Of a stretch of DNA of 11,719 nucleotides, positions 1 to 8,268 are shown in pieces. Numbering within the stretch: position 1 is the stretch's first letter; each line of letters opens with the position of its first letter. This DNA is from an uncultured bacterium (GTDB taxonomy: Bacteria > Bacteroidota > Bacteroidia > Chitinophagales > CAIOSU01). A program made the translations under genes and the position numbers. Below the pieces are notes generated by a model, which saw only the letters and a program-made list of their open reading frames with translations, was not told the origin of the DNA and did no database searches. The stretch lies in NCBI GenBank assembly GCA_903861055.1, contig CAIOSU010000067.1:1-11719 (forward strand), read 5' to 3'.

Positions 1-122
1 CTGGTTTGCTTAAGTGCTACCGTCCAATCGGTTGGGTCCTCAATATCATCGGCTTTCGATGGATTGAAGGCAACTGCTATAAACCCCAGAAACAGAATTA
101 AAATGCGGAAGAACTTCATCAT
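1..122 (-). CDS. Exported protein, N-terminal 40 residues only (possibly DsbD-like)
   Basis: This is the start of a gene that runs off the left edge. Reading leftward from tandem ATG codons at 122 and 119 gives an open frame with a typical signal peptide: M(M)KFF, then a hydrophobic core (RILILFLGFIAVAF), then a likely signal peptidase site after SKA. The mature protein begins DDIEDPTDWTVALKQT. The PxxWTVxxK pattern right after the signal peptide resembles the N-terminal periplasmic domain of DsbD-type thiol:disulfide interchange proteins of Bacteroidota, but 15 residues are too few to be sure. The start lies 48 bases after the purQ stop on the same strand, so it could be cotranscribed. That a gene starts here is fairly secure. 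The family is a guess. Confidence 0.6.
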   Translation of the reverse strand, partial: MMKFFRILILFLGFIAVAFNPSKADDIEDPTDWTVALKQT

Positions 123-170
123 TTGGCAGTTGAAGCAATTAAAAAATAGGGAGTGTATCCATAAAAAAGG

Positions 171-878
171 TTACGCCATTTGCAGCACCGTAGCCTTCAA
201 CGATTCGAAAATAGCACGGCCATCGGTGTTGCCCAATTGTTCTTCGCTGGCGCGCTCCGGGTGTGGCATCATACCAAATACGTTGCGCGTATGGTTGGTT
301 ATGCCGGCAATATTATCAGTAGCACCGTTAATGTTGGTGCTGTCGTTTACGTTACCATCTTTATCGCTGTAGCGGAAAAGCACTTGGTCGTTCTTTACAA
401 TCGCTGCCATAGTATCGGCATCGGCATAGTACCTACCTTCAGCGTGTGCAATAGGCACTTTCAGTACTTGGCCAGGGTTCAATACGCTGGTTACGGCGCT
501 ATTGGTGGTTTCGGTGCGCATGTATATGTTCTGGCAAATAAACTGTTGGTTGCGGTTGCGCAACAAGGCACCGGGCAACAAACCTGCCTCGCAAAGCACC
601 TGAAAACCGTTGCAAATACCCAATACATAGCCACCCTCGCCAGCAAACTTAATTACGGCATCCATTATCGGCGAAAAACGGGCAATGGCACCGCTGCGCA
701 AATAATCGCCATAAGAAAAGCCACCGGGCAACACAATGCAATCGCCGGGGCCGAAGCCTTCCAAGCTGGTTTCTTTATGGAAAATCGATTTGGTCTCGAA
801 ACCCATTACGTTTTGCAAAACATGAATAGTGTCGCGGTCGCAATTAGAGCCAGGGAAAACAACAACGCCGAATTTCAT
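171..878 (-). CDS. purQ: Phosphoribosylformylglycinamidine (FGAM) synthase, glutaminase subunit PurQ
   Basis: PurQ is the class I glutamine amidotransferase subunit of FGAM synthase in purine biosynthesis. It hydrolyses glutamine and passes ammonia to PurL, which converts FGAR to FGAM in the cytoplasm. The 235-residue product has the family's usual length. It starts MKFGVVVFPGSNCDRD, has the PGGFSYGDYLR motif near residues 51-61, and has the nucleophile elbow GICNGFQ with Cys89 as the likely nucleophile. His206 and Glu208, in PHPERA, complete the triad. A separate PurQ of this size implies a small PurL and a PurS elsewhere in the genome, because the large single-chain PurL carries its own glutaminase domain. 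The start follows the stop of the upstream membrane-protein gene by only 6 bases, so cotranscription is very likely. Why it follows a transporter operon is not clear. Confidence 0.96.
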   Translation of the reverse strand: MKFGVVVFPGSNCDRDTIHVLQNVMGFETKSIFHKETSLEGFGPGDCIVLPGGFSYGDYLRSGAIARFSPIMDAVIKFAGEGGYVLGICNGFQVLCEAGLLPGALLRNRNQQFICQNIYMRTETTNSAVTSVLNPGQVLKVPIAHAEGRYYADADTMAAIVKNDQVLFRYSDKDGNVNDSTNINGATDNIAGITNHTRNVFGMMPHPERASEEQLGNTDGRAIFESLKATVLQMA

Positions 879-884
879 CGCTAT

Positions 885-1880
885 TTATAGGTTTAGTATG
901 CCAGGTAAGTATTGAAATACCAAGATAAGCAGCAGAAACAAAGTGAAGATAATCTCCGCTGGCTTGCGCTTCTTGATATGCAACATAAAGTAACTTAGAA
1001 TTATTGACAAAGGTACGTTAATAATTGTGAAATGCTTGACCGTAACGCCATCATCGAGCACGAAACTAGCGCCCAGCAACAGTAAGCACCAAGTGATAAG
1101 CAAAATGTACTTGCGCACTTGTATGTTGCTTTTTAGATAATTGGCCTGCAAATAGTAGGCGGCAGCCAGTAACATAAGCAGTACTGCTGGGCCAATAATT
1201 TGAAACGCCAAACCGAAACCATTCGGCAATTTGGTTTGCAAGGCCACGCTACCAAAGTGCTCGCCTAAAAAGTCGGGCAGCTTATCAATCCAGTAATAGT
1301 AAGTAATGATTAGGAAGTACGGGGTAAGAATACCTAGTAAGCCAATGATATACTCGCGTATGTTAAAGGCCCTAAGAGAGCCCAAACCGATGAACAAAAA
1401 CAACGACAGTGATATGGCAGGCAAGCTAAAAAGGGAGGCCACTGCCACTAAAAACCCTACATCGAAAATCTCGGCATAGCAACGCTGCAGTTTATAAATA
1501 TCGAACAGGCGACTCAGCACCAGTATCACAAAGGTGTTGGCAAACATCTGTGGGCCAGGCATTAAAAAATCGACAAACATGGCACTAACTACCACGTACA
1601 TAAGGGCCGGTACAAAATTGATACGCTGAAAAAACTTGATGCGGTTGAGCAACCGATTGATAAGCAGCGCCTGCAATATGACCAATGCCATACCCACACC
1701 CATAGCCGCATGGTGGTTCCAATAGATGGCAGGCAACAGCCATTTGCTAAACGGGGCACTATCAGTAATAACGGAGAACGCCTCGGGGTGCAATATTGCA
1801 GGCAAGTACAACACCGCCGTTATTATCAGTAGCAGCGGTATCAGTAAGGGTTTGTTGGCATTAAATGAGCCAATAAGCAT
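885..1880 (-). CDS. Polytopic membrane protein, DUF6427-like
   Basis: This is a 331-residue integral membrane protein with about nine or ten hydrophobic segments, roughly at residues 11-30, 57-77, 90-106, 112-125, 140-167, 176-197, 226-245, 257-274, 283-301 and 307-325. The N-terminus (SFNANKPLLIPLLLI), the short loops, the NRI..FQRINFVPALMYV stretch near residues 79-96 and the length match the DUF6427 family of Bacteroidota as I remember it. No function is known for that family and no catalytic motif is visible. The ATG at 1880 is 12 bases after the stop of the upstream secreted-protein gene, and its own stop is 6 bases before purQ, so the three are probably one transcript. The family assignment is from recall of overall character and would need a profile search. 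Confidence 0.75.
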   Translation of the reverse strand: MLIGSFNANKPLLIPLLLIITAVLYLPAILHPEAFSVITDSAPFSKWLLPAIYWNHHAAMGVGMALVILQALLINRLLNRIKFFQRINFVPALMYVVVSAMFVDFLMPGPQMFANTFVILVLSRLFDIYKLQRCYAEIFDVGFLVAVASLFSLPAISLSLFLFIGLGSLRAFNIREYIIGLLGILTPYFLIITYYYWIDKLPDFLGEHFGSVALQTKLPNGFGLAFQIIGPAVLLMLLAAAYYLQANYLKSNIQVRKYILLITWCLLLLGASFVLDDGVTVKHFTIINVPLSIILSYFMLHIKKRKPAEIIFTLFLLLILVFQYLPGILNL

Positions 1881-1892
1881 GCAACAGCGGGG

Positions 1893-3365
1893 CTAAAAGG
1901 TGATTTTTACAAATTTAATAGAACGATTGCGGAAACTAGGAATTAAAAGTTCTCGCCCTGAAATTTGCTTGGCTATGCCCGGGGCCAGCATCAAGTCTTT
2001 AGTGCCCGCATTAAACAGGTAGTTACGACCCGATTTGCCAGTAGCATCTACAATGTATTCGTTTACATTGGTTTTATAAAAAATCTCCTCGTTGTACACA
2101 AAGTGCAACTTTCCATCGTCGGTGAGTATGCTGTACGACGAAAAGAAACCCTCGTCGTCTTCCGATATTTGTTTTTTGCGCAGCACATTAAACCAATCCA
2201 TAGTGCCATCGGCTTTGGTAGATATGGTAAGGATATCGTTGAAGTAATAAACGTTTACGCTGCGGTAACTGGGCCCGGCCGATGGCATAAAAGTCGGCAT
2301 ATTCTGGTTTTCCATGTTCGTAAACTCCGATTCGGCCACCAATACCACGCCCCCATCAAACCGCAAAATAAGCTCCTTGGGCTTAAATGATTGCAGCCCA
2401 GTTATGTTTCGGGTAGTATCGCCGCCTTGCGCCTGAAACAACATTTCGTTGCCAAACGGCTGCGAATGGTTTACCACTATGGCTTTGCTAGCCATATTGT
2501 AGCTCTGTACAAAATAACCGATGGCCTCCGTGCGCTCTTCATCGGTATAAAAACCAGCCACGGTGAGCTGGTTGTTTACATTATCTACTTCCAAACGCAA
2601 TAGGCCATAAATGGGCTTGCCAAAACCAAAATCGATGCTGGTAACCTCGCCATTATTGCCATTGTATAGGTATACTAGGTACTCCTTTTCATCCGCATAG
2701 CGCTTTTTGCCGCGGTTGTAGTTCTCAAACAAGAAAATGAGCAGATTATCGTTAAGTGCCTTTACGCTTACCAAGCCAAAATCTTGAGTCACCTCAGGGA
2801 ACAAAATATTTTGCTTATACAGCAACTCCATGTTTTGGTTGATGCCTACCGCCCTTATGTGCTCTATTTTGCCGCTTCCGTCAATAGCAGGGTAAATTAA
2901 CGCCACATGCGCTTTGTTTTGCGAATGGATAATCTTCATTCGCGAATCGACATTATATTTCTCCTCGTTGAGCGTATCCATTACCATAAACTGCCCATCG
3001 CCCTTAAACTTAGCAGACAAGCGCTGAGCAAATACTACGGTATTGGTTTTTTCTTGAGTTTTGAAAAACGCCAATGAATATTCAGGATACAAAAAAATCT
3101 CTTCAATGTTAGAGTTCTCTTGCTTTATATTCAGGCTCTGGCTCCACTTTAGCATCAGGTTGCTGTTGTAAGCCTCAATGATGTCTTCATCCTTGCCAAA
3201 CTTATAGATAATGATACCTTCGTTGTTTTTACCCAGGATGCGCAGGTTGGGGGTTTTGCTGCTCAGCTTTTGGGCATCGCTTAGCACCACATCTTGTGCG
3301 CACAGGTTGCCCATGCCCAAGTTTAGGGCCAATGCAAACAACAAAATATAGGCACAATGCTTCAT
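1893..3365 (-). CDS. Secreted protein of unknown function, about 490 residues
   Basis: I do not recognise this gene. The frame is open from 3434, but the ATG at 3365 is the better start because it begins with a clear signal peptide: MKHCAYILLFALALNLGMGNLCA, with a likely cut before Gln24. There is no proper lipobox, so a soluble periplasmic or outer-surface protein is expected. The mature chain is rich in alternating hydrophobic and polar stretches (for example LLIFLFENYNRGKKRY and EYLVYLYNGNNGEVTSIDFG). It has repeated strand-like blocks ending in short acidic or glycine turns, as in beta-propellers or other all-beta folds. No transmembrane segment, C-terminal sorting domain or catalytic motif is visible, and the protein ends FVKITF. 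It lies 91 bases after the DppC-like permease gene and 12 before the DUF6427-like gene. A role linked to the transporter or the cell envelope is only a guess from position. Confidence 0.82.
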   Translation of the reverse strand: MKHCAYILLFALALNLGMGNLCAQDVVLSDAQKLSSKTPNLRILGKNNEGIIIYKFGKDEDIIEAYNSNLMLKWSQSLNIKQENSNIEEIFLYPEYSLAFFKTQEKTNTVVFAQRLSAKFKGDGQFMVMDTLNEEKYNVDSRMKIIHSQNKAHVALIYPAIDGSGKIEHIRAVGINQNMELLYKQNILFPEVTQDFGLVSVKALNDNLLIFLFENYNRGKKRYADEKEYLVYLYNGNNGEVTSIDFGFGKPIYGLLRLEVDNVNNQLTVAGFYTDEERTEAIGYFVQSYNMASKAIVVNHSQPFGNEMLFQAQGGDTTRNITGLQSFKPKELILRFDGGVVLVAESEFTNMENQNMPTFMPSAGPSYRSVNVYYFNDILTISTKADGTMDWFNVLRKKQISEDDEGFFSSYSILTDDGKLHFVYNEEIFYKTNVNEYIVDATGKSGRNYLFNAGTKDLMLAPGIAKQISGRELLIPSFRNRSIKFVKITF

Positions 3366-3403
3366 GAGAGTAGAACCATATAAAGCTAACGCAAAATTCC
3401 GTG

Positions 3404-3435
3404 AAAAGGTATTTACACTATCCGCATGAAACAAG
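3404..3435 (-). promoter_or_regulatory. Possible internal promoter before the secreted-protein gene
   Basis: Read on the minus strand, CTTG (3435-3432), a 20-base spacer and TACCTTTT (3411-3404) resemble the Bacteroidota promoter TTTG-N19-21-TAnnTTTG, with one mismatch in each box. Transcription would begin near 3397, about 30 bases before the ATG at 3365. It sits in the longest gap inside the operon (91 bases). Chance matches of this quality are common, so this is tentative. Confidence 0.22.
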
Positions 3436-3456
3436 ACAAAATACCCAATCGTATTT

Positions 3457-4755
3457 TTACTTTCTCAAGCGTGGGTCCATGGCATCGGTAAGGCCTTCGC
3501 CAATCAAGTTGAAAATGGTAACCGTAATAAAGATGGCAAAGCCCGGGAAGATAGCCAACCACCAAGCCTTAGGTGCCGAGCGGGCCGCATTGAGCAAGCC
3601 GCCCCAGGTTACATCTTCGCCACTGCCAAAGCCTAGAAAAGAAAGGGAAGACTCAATCAAAATGGCCGAAGCGATACCAAAAGCAATAGCTATCAATACG
3701 GGTGCTAGTGCATTGGGTATGGCATGCTTTACCATAGTTCGCCAGTTTGAGTAACCCAAAGCTTTGGCGGCCTCAATATACTCCAGTGAACGAATGCGCA
3801 ATAGCTCGGCCCTAATGTAACGGGCTATACCGGTCCACGACGTGAAACCGATAATAACCATGATTACATAAATGTTAGGCTTTTTGATAACCGCCAACAC
3901 TAACAAAATCAAGAAGAAGGTAGGAATACTAACCAAAACTTCCATGCTCCTCGAAATCAGCATATCAACTGGGAACGCAACTTGCTCAGCTAAGAATGGT
4001 ATCTTCTTAAGTGGCATGGCCATTAAATTTGCAAGCCCAATAATAGCCCCAAATATGACCAAACTCAACAAAAACTGACCCAAAAAGCTAGCGAAGCCGT
4101 TAGCTAGCGAATCGGAGAGAATATACGACCGAACCCCAAAAGCATAAAAAAGGGCAAAAAAGAAAAACAACAGATTAAGCCACATTCTGATACGGCTCAT
4201 CTTCAAGTTAGTATCGCCAAAAAAGCCAGCCAACGAGCCAAAGAAAATACCGATAACGGATGCGATAAACATGGAAACAATGCCAACCGTAAAAGCCGTT
4301 TTGGTGCCGTGTATCATGCCCGAAAGTACATCGCGGCCCAGTTCATCGGTACCGAACCAATGTGTCCAATAGGTCGATTTAACATCTTGTTTGGCTAAAG
4401 GGCTAACCGATTTTGAGTTTTTTTCATCTTGATTCAATGGCAAATAAGGAATCAAAGGCCACACCGCAAAATCATAATTCAAGTCTTTCCATTTCACGTT
4501 CAGCAACTCTTTCGGAAACTGAGCAATGCCTAAATCAACGCCAATTTGTTTCACTACTGGAAAGTACATTTTGCCTTCGTATTTGCAAAATATGGGCTTT
4601 TCGTTGGCCAAAAAAGGAGCCGTAACCGCTACAAAAGCCAAGAACATAGTAATGTAGAAAGAAACCATGGCGGTTTTTTTCTGCCTAAACTGCCGCCCAA
4701 CGGTAGCCCAGTAGCTCTGTTTTTTTTGCTTATTCAATGTATCTTTTGAACTCAT
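3457..4755 (-). CDS. ABC transporter permease, DppC/OppC type, with extra membrane segment
   Basis: This is an inner-membrane permease subunit of a peptide/nickel-type ABC importer. The frame opens with a TTG at 4794, but the ATG at 4755 gives the expected basic cytoplasmic N-terminus (MSSKDTLNKQKKQS) and 432 residues. Family marks are TM1 at about 32-50, FGTDELGRDVLS at 134-145 (the DppC signature), the EAA loop EAAKALGYSNWRTMVKHAIPNALAP at 328-352 that contacts the ATPase, and the conserved end TVTIFNLIGEGLTDAMDPRLRK. Enterobacterial DppC is about 300 residues. The excess comes from a ~75-residue periplasmic stretch after TM1 and an ~80-residue insertion (about 185-265) with two more hydrophobic helices. 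The gene follows the DppB-type gene by 46 bases. The substrate (peptides or something else) cannot be told from sequence alone. Confidence 0.92.
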   Translation of the reverse strand: MSSKDTLNKQKKQSYWATVGRQFRQKKTAMVSFYITMFLAFVAVTAPFLANEKPIFCKYEGKMYFPVVKQIGVDLGIAQFPKELLNVKWKDLNYDFAVWPLIPYLPLNQDEKNSKSVSPLAKQDVKSTYWTHWFGTDELGRDVLSGMIHGTKTAFTVGIVSMFIASVIGIFFGSLAGFFGDTNLKMSRIRMWLNLLFFFFALFYAFGVRSYILSDSLANGFASFLGQFLLSLVIFGAIIGLANLMAMPLKKIPFLAEQVAFPVDMLISRSMEVLVSIPTFFLILLVLAVIKKPNIYVIMVIIGFTSWTGIARYIRAELLRIRSLEYIEAAKALGYSNWRTMVKHAIPNALAPVLIAIAFGIASAILIESSLSFLGFGSGEDVTWGGLLNAARSAPKAWWLAIFPGFAIFITVTIFNLIGEGLTDAMDPRLRK

Positions 4756-4801
4756 ACTGTCGTTGTTCTTCGTGCCACTGTTTAGGGCAATCAAATTGGG
4801 C

Positions 4802-6274
4802 TTATTTTTTACCGTACGTTATCCTAGGGTCAACCACGGCATACAATATATCGGAAACCAAGTACCCTACCAGCGTAAGAATGGCCGAAAACATAGTAAC
4901 GGTTAGCACTACCGGATAATCTCTCCTAAACACTGCCTCTAGGCTTACCTTGCCCATGCCGGGTATGCTAAACAAGAACTCCAAAATAATAGAGCCACCA
5001 ATCATGGCCGGGAAAACCGAGCTAAAAATGGTAATAACAGGGAATAATGAGTTGCGGAAGGCATGTTTCCAGATAACGGAATTGTTGCTCAATCCCTTAG
5101 AGCGGGCCGTACGGATGAAATCTTGCCTAAGCACCGACAGCATACCACCGCGCATTTGCCTCGATAGGTAAGCAAACGAGCCATAGGTCCAACAAATTAA
5201 AGGCAAGGCTAAGTGATAGGCTTGCGCGCCAAAACGGTAAAAGAACGGATCATCATCCTCTACGTCGGCCACGCCCGTTGGCGGAAACAAATCCAAATAA
5301 TCGCCACCACCCAAAAATATAATCATCATGGTCGCTATCCAGAAACTGGGCAACGAATACAAGATGAACAAACCCGTTGTTAAGCCTTGGTCAACAAGGG
5401 TATCTTTATTTATAGCAGAAAATACGCCTAAAGGAATGGAGATAAGATACGTAATAAGAATAGACACCAAGCTTATGGTCATAGTGTAGCCGATACTATC
5501 CCAAACAATGCTGCCCACAGGGCGTTTAGCAAAATAAGAGATACCAAAATCGCCACGGATAAAGCCTCCTGTAAGCGTTGGGTCATCGCTTTTGCCAAAC
5601 CAAGGCGCATCGCCAAATAGCCAGCGGTGGTATTGGTTGTGGGTAAAGTTCATATGCACCGTGGGCACATAGTTTTTCCAAGTGGTTGGGGTGGCTTTTA
5701 CTTGGTTGTATGCACTTACTACCTTTTCGTATTGCGGCATAGCCTGCGTAAGTTGCGGATACTTGGCCAAGCGGTCTTTAATATCGCCGAACTTAGATTG
5801 TATTACGCTCTCTTTGTAGTTGGTAAACAAATCGGTGACAGCGCTGCGCAGCGTAATAAGCGGGGCAGTGGTAGCGGAGTCTTTCGGTAAATCTAGAAAC
5901 GCCAACTCCAATTCGGCAAGCGCATGGTAGTATGCCTCAATTTGGGGCCAGTTGCCGTACATATCAATCAATCGGCCAAGGTTTTTCCTATGGTCTACCT
6001 TACCAATTTTGTACAGGGTATCGGGTTCTGAGATACTGCCAATCGAAAAATAGAACATCGGTAAGTCGAGCCCTAGCTTTTTCCTCACCTCTCTATACGC
6101 TTTATCGCCCGCCAATTTATCGCTCGCTTGGCCACTATCGCCGCTCGATGCCTTGTTCAGCATCAATTCGGCAGGGTCACCCGGCGCACTCGACATCAAC
6201 ACGAAGGTCAATATCGAAATGACGAAAATGGTGGGTATAAAGAACAGTATTCTCTTTAAAATATACTTAGCCAT
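4802..6274 (-). CDS. ABC transporter permease, DppB/OppB type, with large periplasmic insertion
   Basis: This is the second inner-membrane permease of the same importer. The frame is open from 6313, but the ATG at 6274 gives the classic start MAKYILKRILFFIPTIFVIS, so a 490-residue product is preferred. The family motifs are SSAPGDPAE at 28-36, KKLGLDLP at 65-72, RGDFGIS at 240-246, the EAA loop at about 389-411 (ARSKGLSNNSVIWKHAFRNS), and the end IPGMGKVSLEAVFRRDYP...DILYAVVDPRITYGKK. Enterobacterial DppB is about 340 residues. Nearly all of the extra length lies between GLDLP and RGDFGIS, where a gap of about 25 residues has become about 170 residues of soluble, mainly helical-looking sequence facing the periplasm. 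The gene begins 67 bases after the binding-protein stop and precedes the DppC-type gene by 46 bases. The pair should form the channel heterodimer. Confidence 0.93.
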   Translation of the reverse strand: MAKYILKRILFFIPTIFVISILTFVLMSSAPGDPAELMLNKASSGDSGQASDKLAGDKAYREVRKKLGLDLPMFYFSIGSISEPDTLYKIGKVDHRKNLGRLIDMYGNWPQIEAYYHALAELELAFLDLPKDSATTAPLITLRSAVTDLFTNYKESVIQSKFGDIKDRLAKYPQLTQAMPQYEKVVSAYNQVKATPTTWKNYVPTVHMNFTHNQYHRWLFGDAPWFGKSDDPTLTGGFIRGDFGISYFAKRPVGSIVWDSIGYTMTISLVSILITYLISIPLGVFSAINKDTLVDQGLTTGLFILYSLPSFWIATMMIIFLGGGDYLDLFPPTGVADVEDDDPFFYRFGAQAYHLALPLICWTYGSFAYLSRQMRGGMLSVLRQDFIRTARSKGLSNNSVIWKHAFRNSLFPVITIFSSVFPAMIGGSIILEFLFSIPGMGKVSLEAVFRRDYPVVLTVTMFSAILTLVGYLVSDILYAVVDPRITYGKK

Positions 6275-6341
6275 GTTACTCAATATTGGGCTTTTCCTGT
6301 TGCAAACATACACGATGCTTGCCCAAGGGCACCATCAGTGT

Positions 6342-8090
6342 TTAGTCAACTTGTTTGAAACGGAAAGTCTCCTCTTGGTAACCTGGGCGCAACGGAGTGG
6401 TTTTAACCTCTTCAAATTTCTTGCTGATGGCAATACGCTCAAGTGGTGCAAACAAGAAGATATAAGGCACTTCGTCGTGAATTATTGCCTGAAGCTGCTT
6501 GTAATAAACGGCACGTTTATTAATATCCAACTCACCACGCAAAGCATCAATAATGGCATCGCTTTCGGCATTGCCAAAGAAGCCATAGTTGCTACCACCG
6601 TTTATTGATTCGGTATGGAAAATCTGTTTAGGGTCGCTTTCGCCCACACCGCTTATCCATGCACCGTAGAACATTTCAAAGTCATGTTTCTTCTGGTTGT
6701 CAATGTATATGCTCCACTCTTGTGGCACCACATCCACGTTTATACCTACTTCGCGGGCTGCCTCTTTAAAAATAAGAGCAGCGTCCCTGCGCGAATCGTT
6801 ACCGTTGTTGTACGTAAAGGTAATGTTGAATTCCGTTAACTGACCATCAATCATTTTATCAATGGTTCCGTTGCCGTTGCTATCGCTCCAACCGGCATCG
6901 GCCAAAAGCTGGCGTGCTTTTTCAATGTTGTAGTCGTAGTGGGTAATAGTATCGTTATAAAAAATCTTTTTGCTTGGGTGCATAAAGCCATTTACCCTTT
7001 CAGCAAGGTTGTATTGTATTACATCAATAATCTTGTTTACATCAACCAAGTGCGCCAATGCTTTGCGTACGTTTTTATCTGTAAACTTAGGGTTGCGCAA
7101 GTTCAGGCCAAAGTAGCTGTAGCTCATGCTCGGCGGGGTCGAAAGCCAGAAGTTTTCTTTCAGTTTTTCGTTTACCGTCAAATCAGTTACCCAATCTTTT
7201 GGTTTAATACCGTGCATTACATCCAGCTTCAAACCCTTTAGTGCTACAATGGCACCAGTCTGGTCATTCACCACTTTATACACCAACTCATCAATATTGG
7301 CTTCAAACTGGGTTAGCCCTTTTTCGGCCAAGGCATCGCCCCACCAGTCTTTCTTTTTCTTCAACACCACTTTAATGCCTGGCTCCCAAACATCAAACTC
7401 GTATGGGCCACTGCCAATGATAAAACCTTTCTCGCGTTGGAATTTTTCTGAATTGTAATCGGTGGCAAATTCTTTGATTTTGGCATTCTCGGCCAACTCG
7501 GCTGCTTTGGCATTAAAATCGGGCAACGAGAACTCTTCCAACAAACCTTTAGGATCATAAACGTAAGCTGGGATAAAGATGAACTGGCCGCTCATTTCAA
7601 GGTTGATATGGTAAACCTTGTTGCAAACAATGGTGTATTTGCGCTCATTTTCTGGGTACAAAATCACATTGTCAATCGACTCAAAGTAGGGCTTAATTTG
7701 CTCATTGTCCACGCGAGGGCATTTGTACACCTTCAAGCTAAATAGGGCATCTTTAGCGGTAATAGGGGTGCCATTATCCCATTTAGCCTCTGGGCGAATT
7801 TCGTAGGTATAGCTCGTAAAGCCGGTGGTAGAGTCGTAGCCAACTACTGGCAACTCGGTAACCAATGATGGCACTAACTCCAACGTTACCGGGTCAACAG
7901 TAAGTGCCGTCGAAAACAATTTGCCTAAATAATAGCCAGCTTCTGCGCTTTGGTAGTTGGTAGGGTTCAACATGTCGGTATCCGATAGTTCGTGCACCAC
8001 TACATTGGTTCTTACTTTGGGTTTGCAGCCCGCTACAAAAATGGCAAGAGCCATTAGTAAGGCATATTTAGCAACTTGTTTAATTGACAT
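6342..8090 (-). CDS. Periplasmic lipoprotein, solute-binding protein family 5 (DppA/OppA-like)
   Basis: This is the substrate-capture subunit of the importer encoded by the next two genes. The 582-residue product begins with a lipoprotein signal peptide and a lipobox, FVAGC, with Cys22 as the lipidated residue. The chain has features of the extracellular binding protein family 5: DMLNPTNYQSAEAGYYLGKLFSTAL near 39-63 (the usual LNP...Y...L opening), YEIRPEAKWDNGTPITAKDA at 96-115, IGSGPYEF at 225-232, FGLNLRNPKFTDKNVRKALAHLVD at 327-350, and ADAGWSDSNGNGTID at 397-411. The length is close to that of DppA and OppA (about 540). Family 5 proteins bind peptides, but also nickel, haem or sugars, and the sequence does not settle which. 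This is the first gene of the minus-strand run, with a promoter-like box upstream in the 178-base divergent region. Confidence 0.94.
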   Translation of the reverse strand: MSIKQVAKYALLMALAIFVAGCKPKVRTNVVVHELSDTDMLNPTNYQSAEAGYYLGKLFSTALTVDPVTLELVPSLVTELPVVGYDSTTGFTSYTYEIRPEAKWDNGTPITAKDALFSLKVYKCPRVDNEQIKPYFESIDNVILYPENERKYTIVCNKVYHINLEMSGQFIFIPAYVYDPKGLLEEFSLPDFNAKAAELAENAKIKEFATDYNSEKFQREKGFIIGSGPYEFDVWEPGIKVVLKKKKDWWGDALAEKGLTQFEANIDELVYKVVNDQTGAIVALKGLKLDVMHGIKPKDWVTDLTVNEKLKENFWLSTPPSMSYSYFGLNLRNPKFTDKNVRKALAHLVDVNKIIDVIQYNLAERVNGFMHPSKKIFYNDTITHYDYNIEKARQLLADAGWSDSNGNGTIDKMIDGQLTEFNITFTYNNGNDSRRDAALIFKEAAREVGINVDVVPQEWSIYIDNQKKHDFEMFYGAWISGVGESDPKQIFHTESINGGSNYGFFGNAESDAIIDALRGELDINKRAVYYKQLQAIIHDEVPYIFLFAPLERIAISKKFEEVKTTPLRPGYQEETFRFKQVD

Positions 8091-8214
8091 GGCGATATGT
8101 GGTTTTATACAGGTTTTACAAGGTTATGAGTCTAATTGGGCCGCGAACTTAAAAAGCAACTCTTGGATTTGTTAAGTTTTGCTAATAAGTTTAATGGCTT
8201 GATAAGACAGAGAG

Positions 8215-8222
8215 CAAATATA
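8215..8222 (-). promoter_or_regulatory. -7 promoter element for the transporter operon
   Basis: On the minus strand the bases 8222-8215 read TATATTTG, a full match to the Bacteroidota -7 box TAnnTTTG. No good TTTG -33 box is seen 19-21 bases upstream (the sequence there is T/A rich: ATTC, TATT). Transcription would start near 8208 and leave a leader of about 117 bases before the ATG at 8090. No riboswitch or strong hairpin was recognised in that leader. Position in the divergent intergenic region supports it. The missing -33 box weakens it. Confidence 0.35.
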
Positions 8223-8268
8223 AGACTTCTACCCTTAAATTGAATAGCTTTACAAAATAACCAATACA

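Noticed and set aside
180..890. A 236-codon open frame on the plus strand opposite purQ
   Set aside because: It mirrors purQ exactly and shows no family motif. The minus frame has a full set of PurQ catalytic residues, so the plus frame is a shadow.
4756..4794. Upstream TTG start giving a longer DppC-type permease (13 extra residues)
   Set aside because: The extra residues (IALNSGTKNNDS) are not typical of the family, and an ATG with a basic N-terminus follows at 4755.
6858..6884. DSNGNGTID in the binding protein, which looks like an EF-hand or thrombospondin type 3 calcium loop
   Set aside because: A GW(S/K)DxxGDGxxD-like stretch is a regular part of family 5 binding proteins after the ADAG motif, so it is not a separate calcium domain.
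8091..8208. Riboswitch or structured leader before the binding-protein gene
   Set aside because: The leader is A/T rich with no recognised conserved motif and no strong paired stem by eye.
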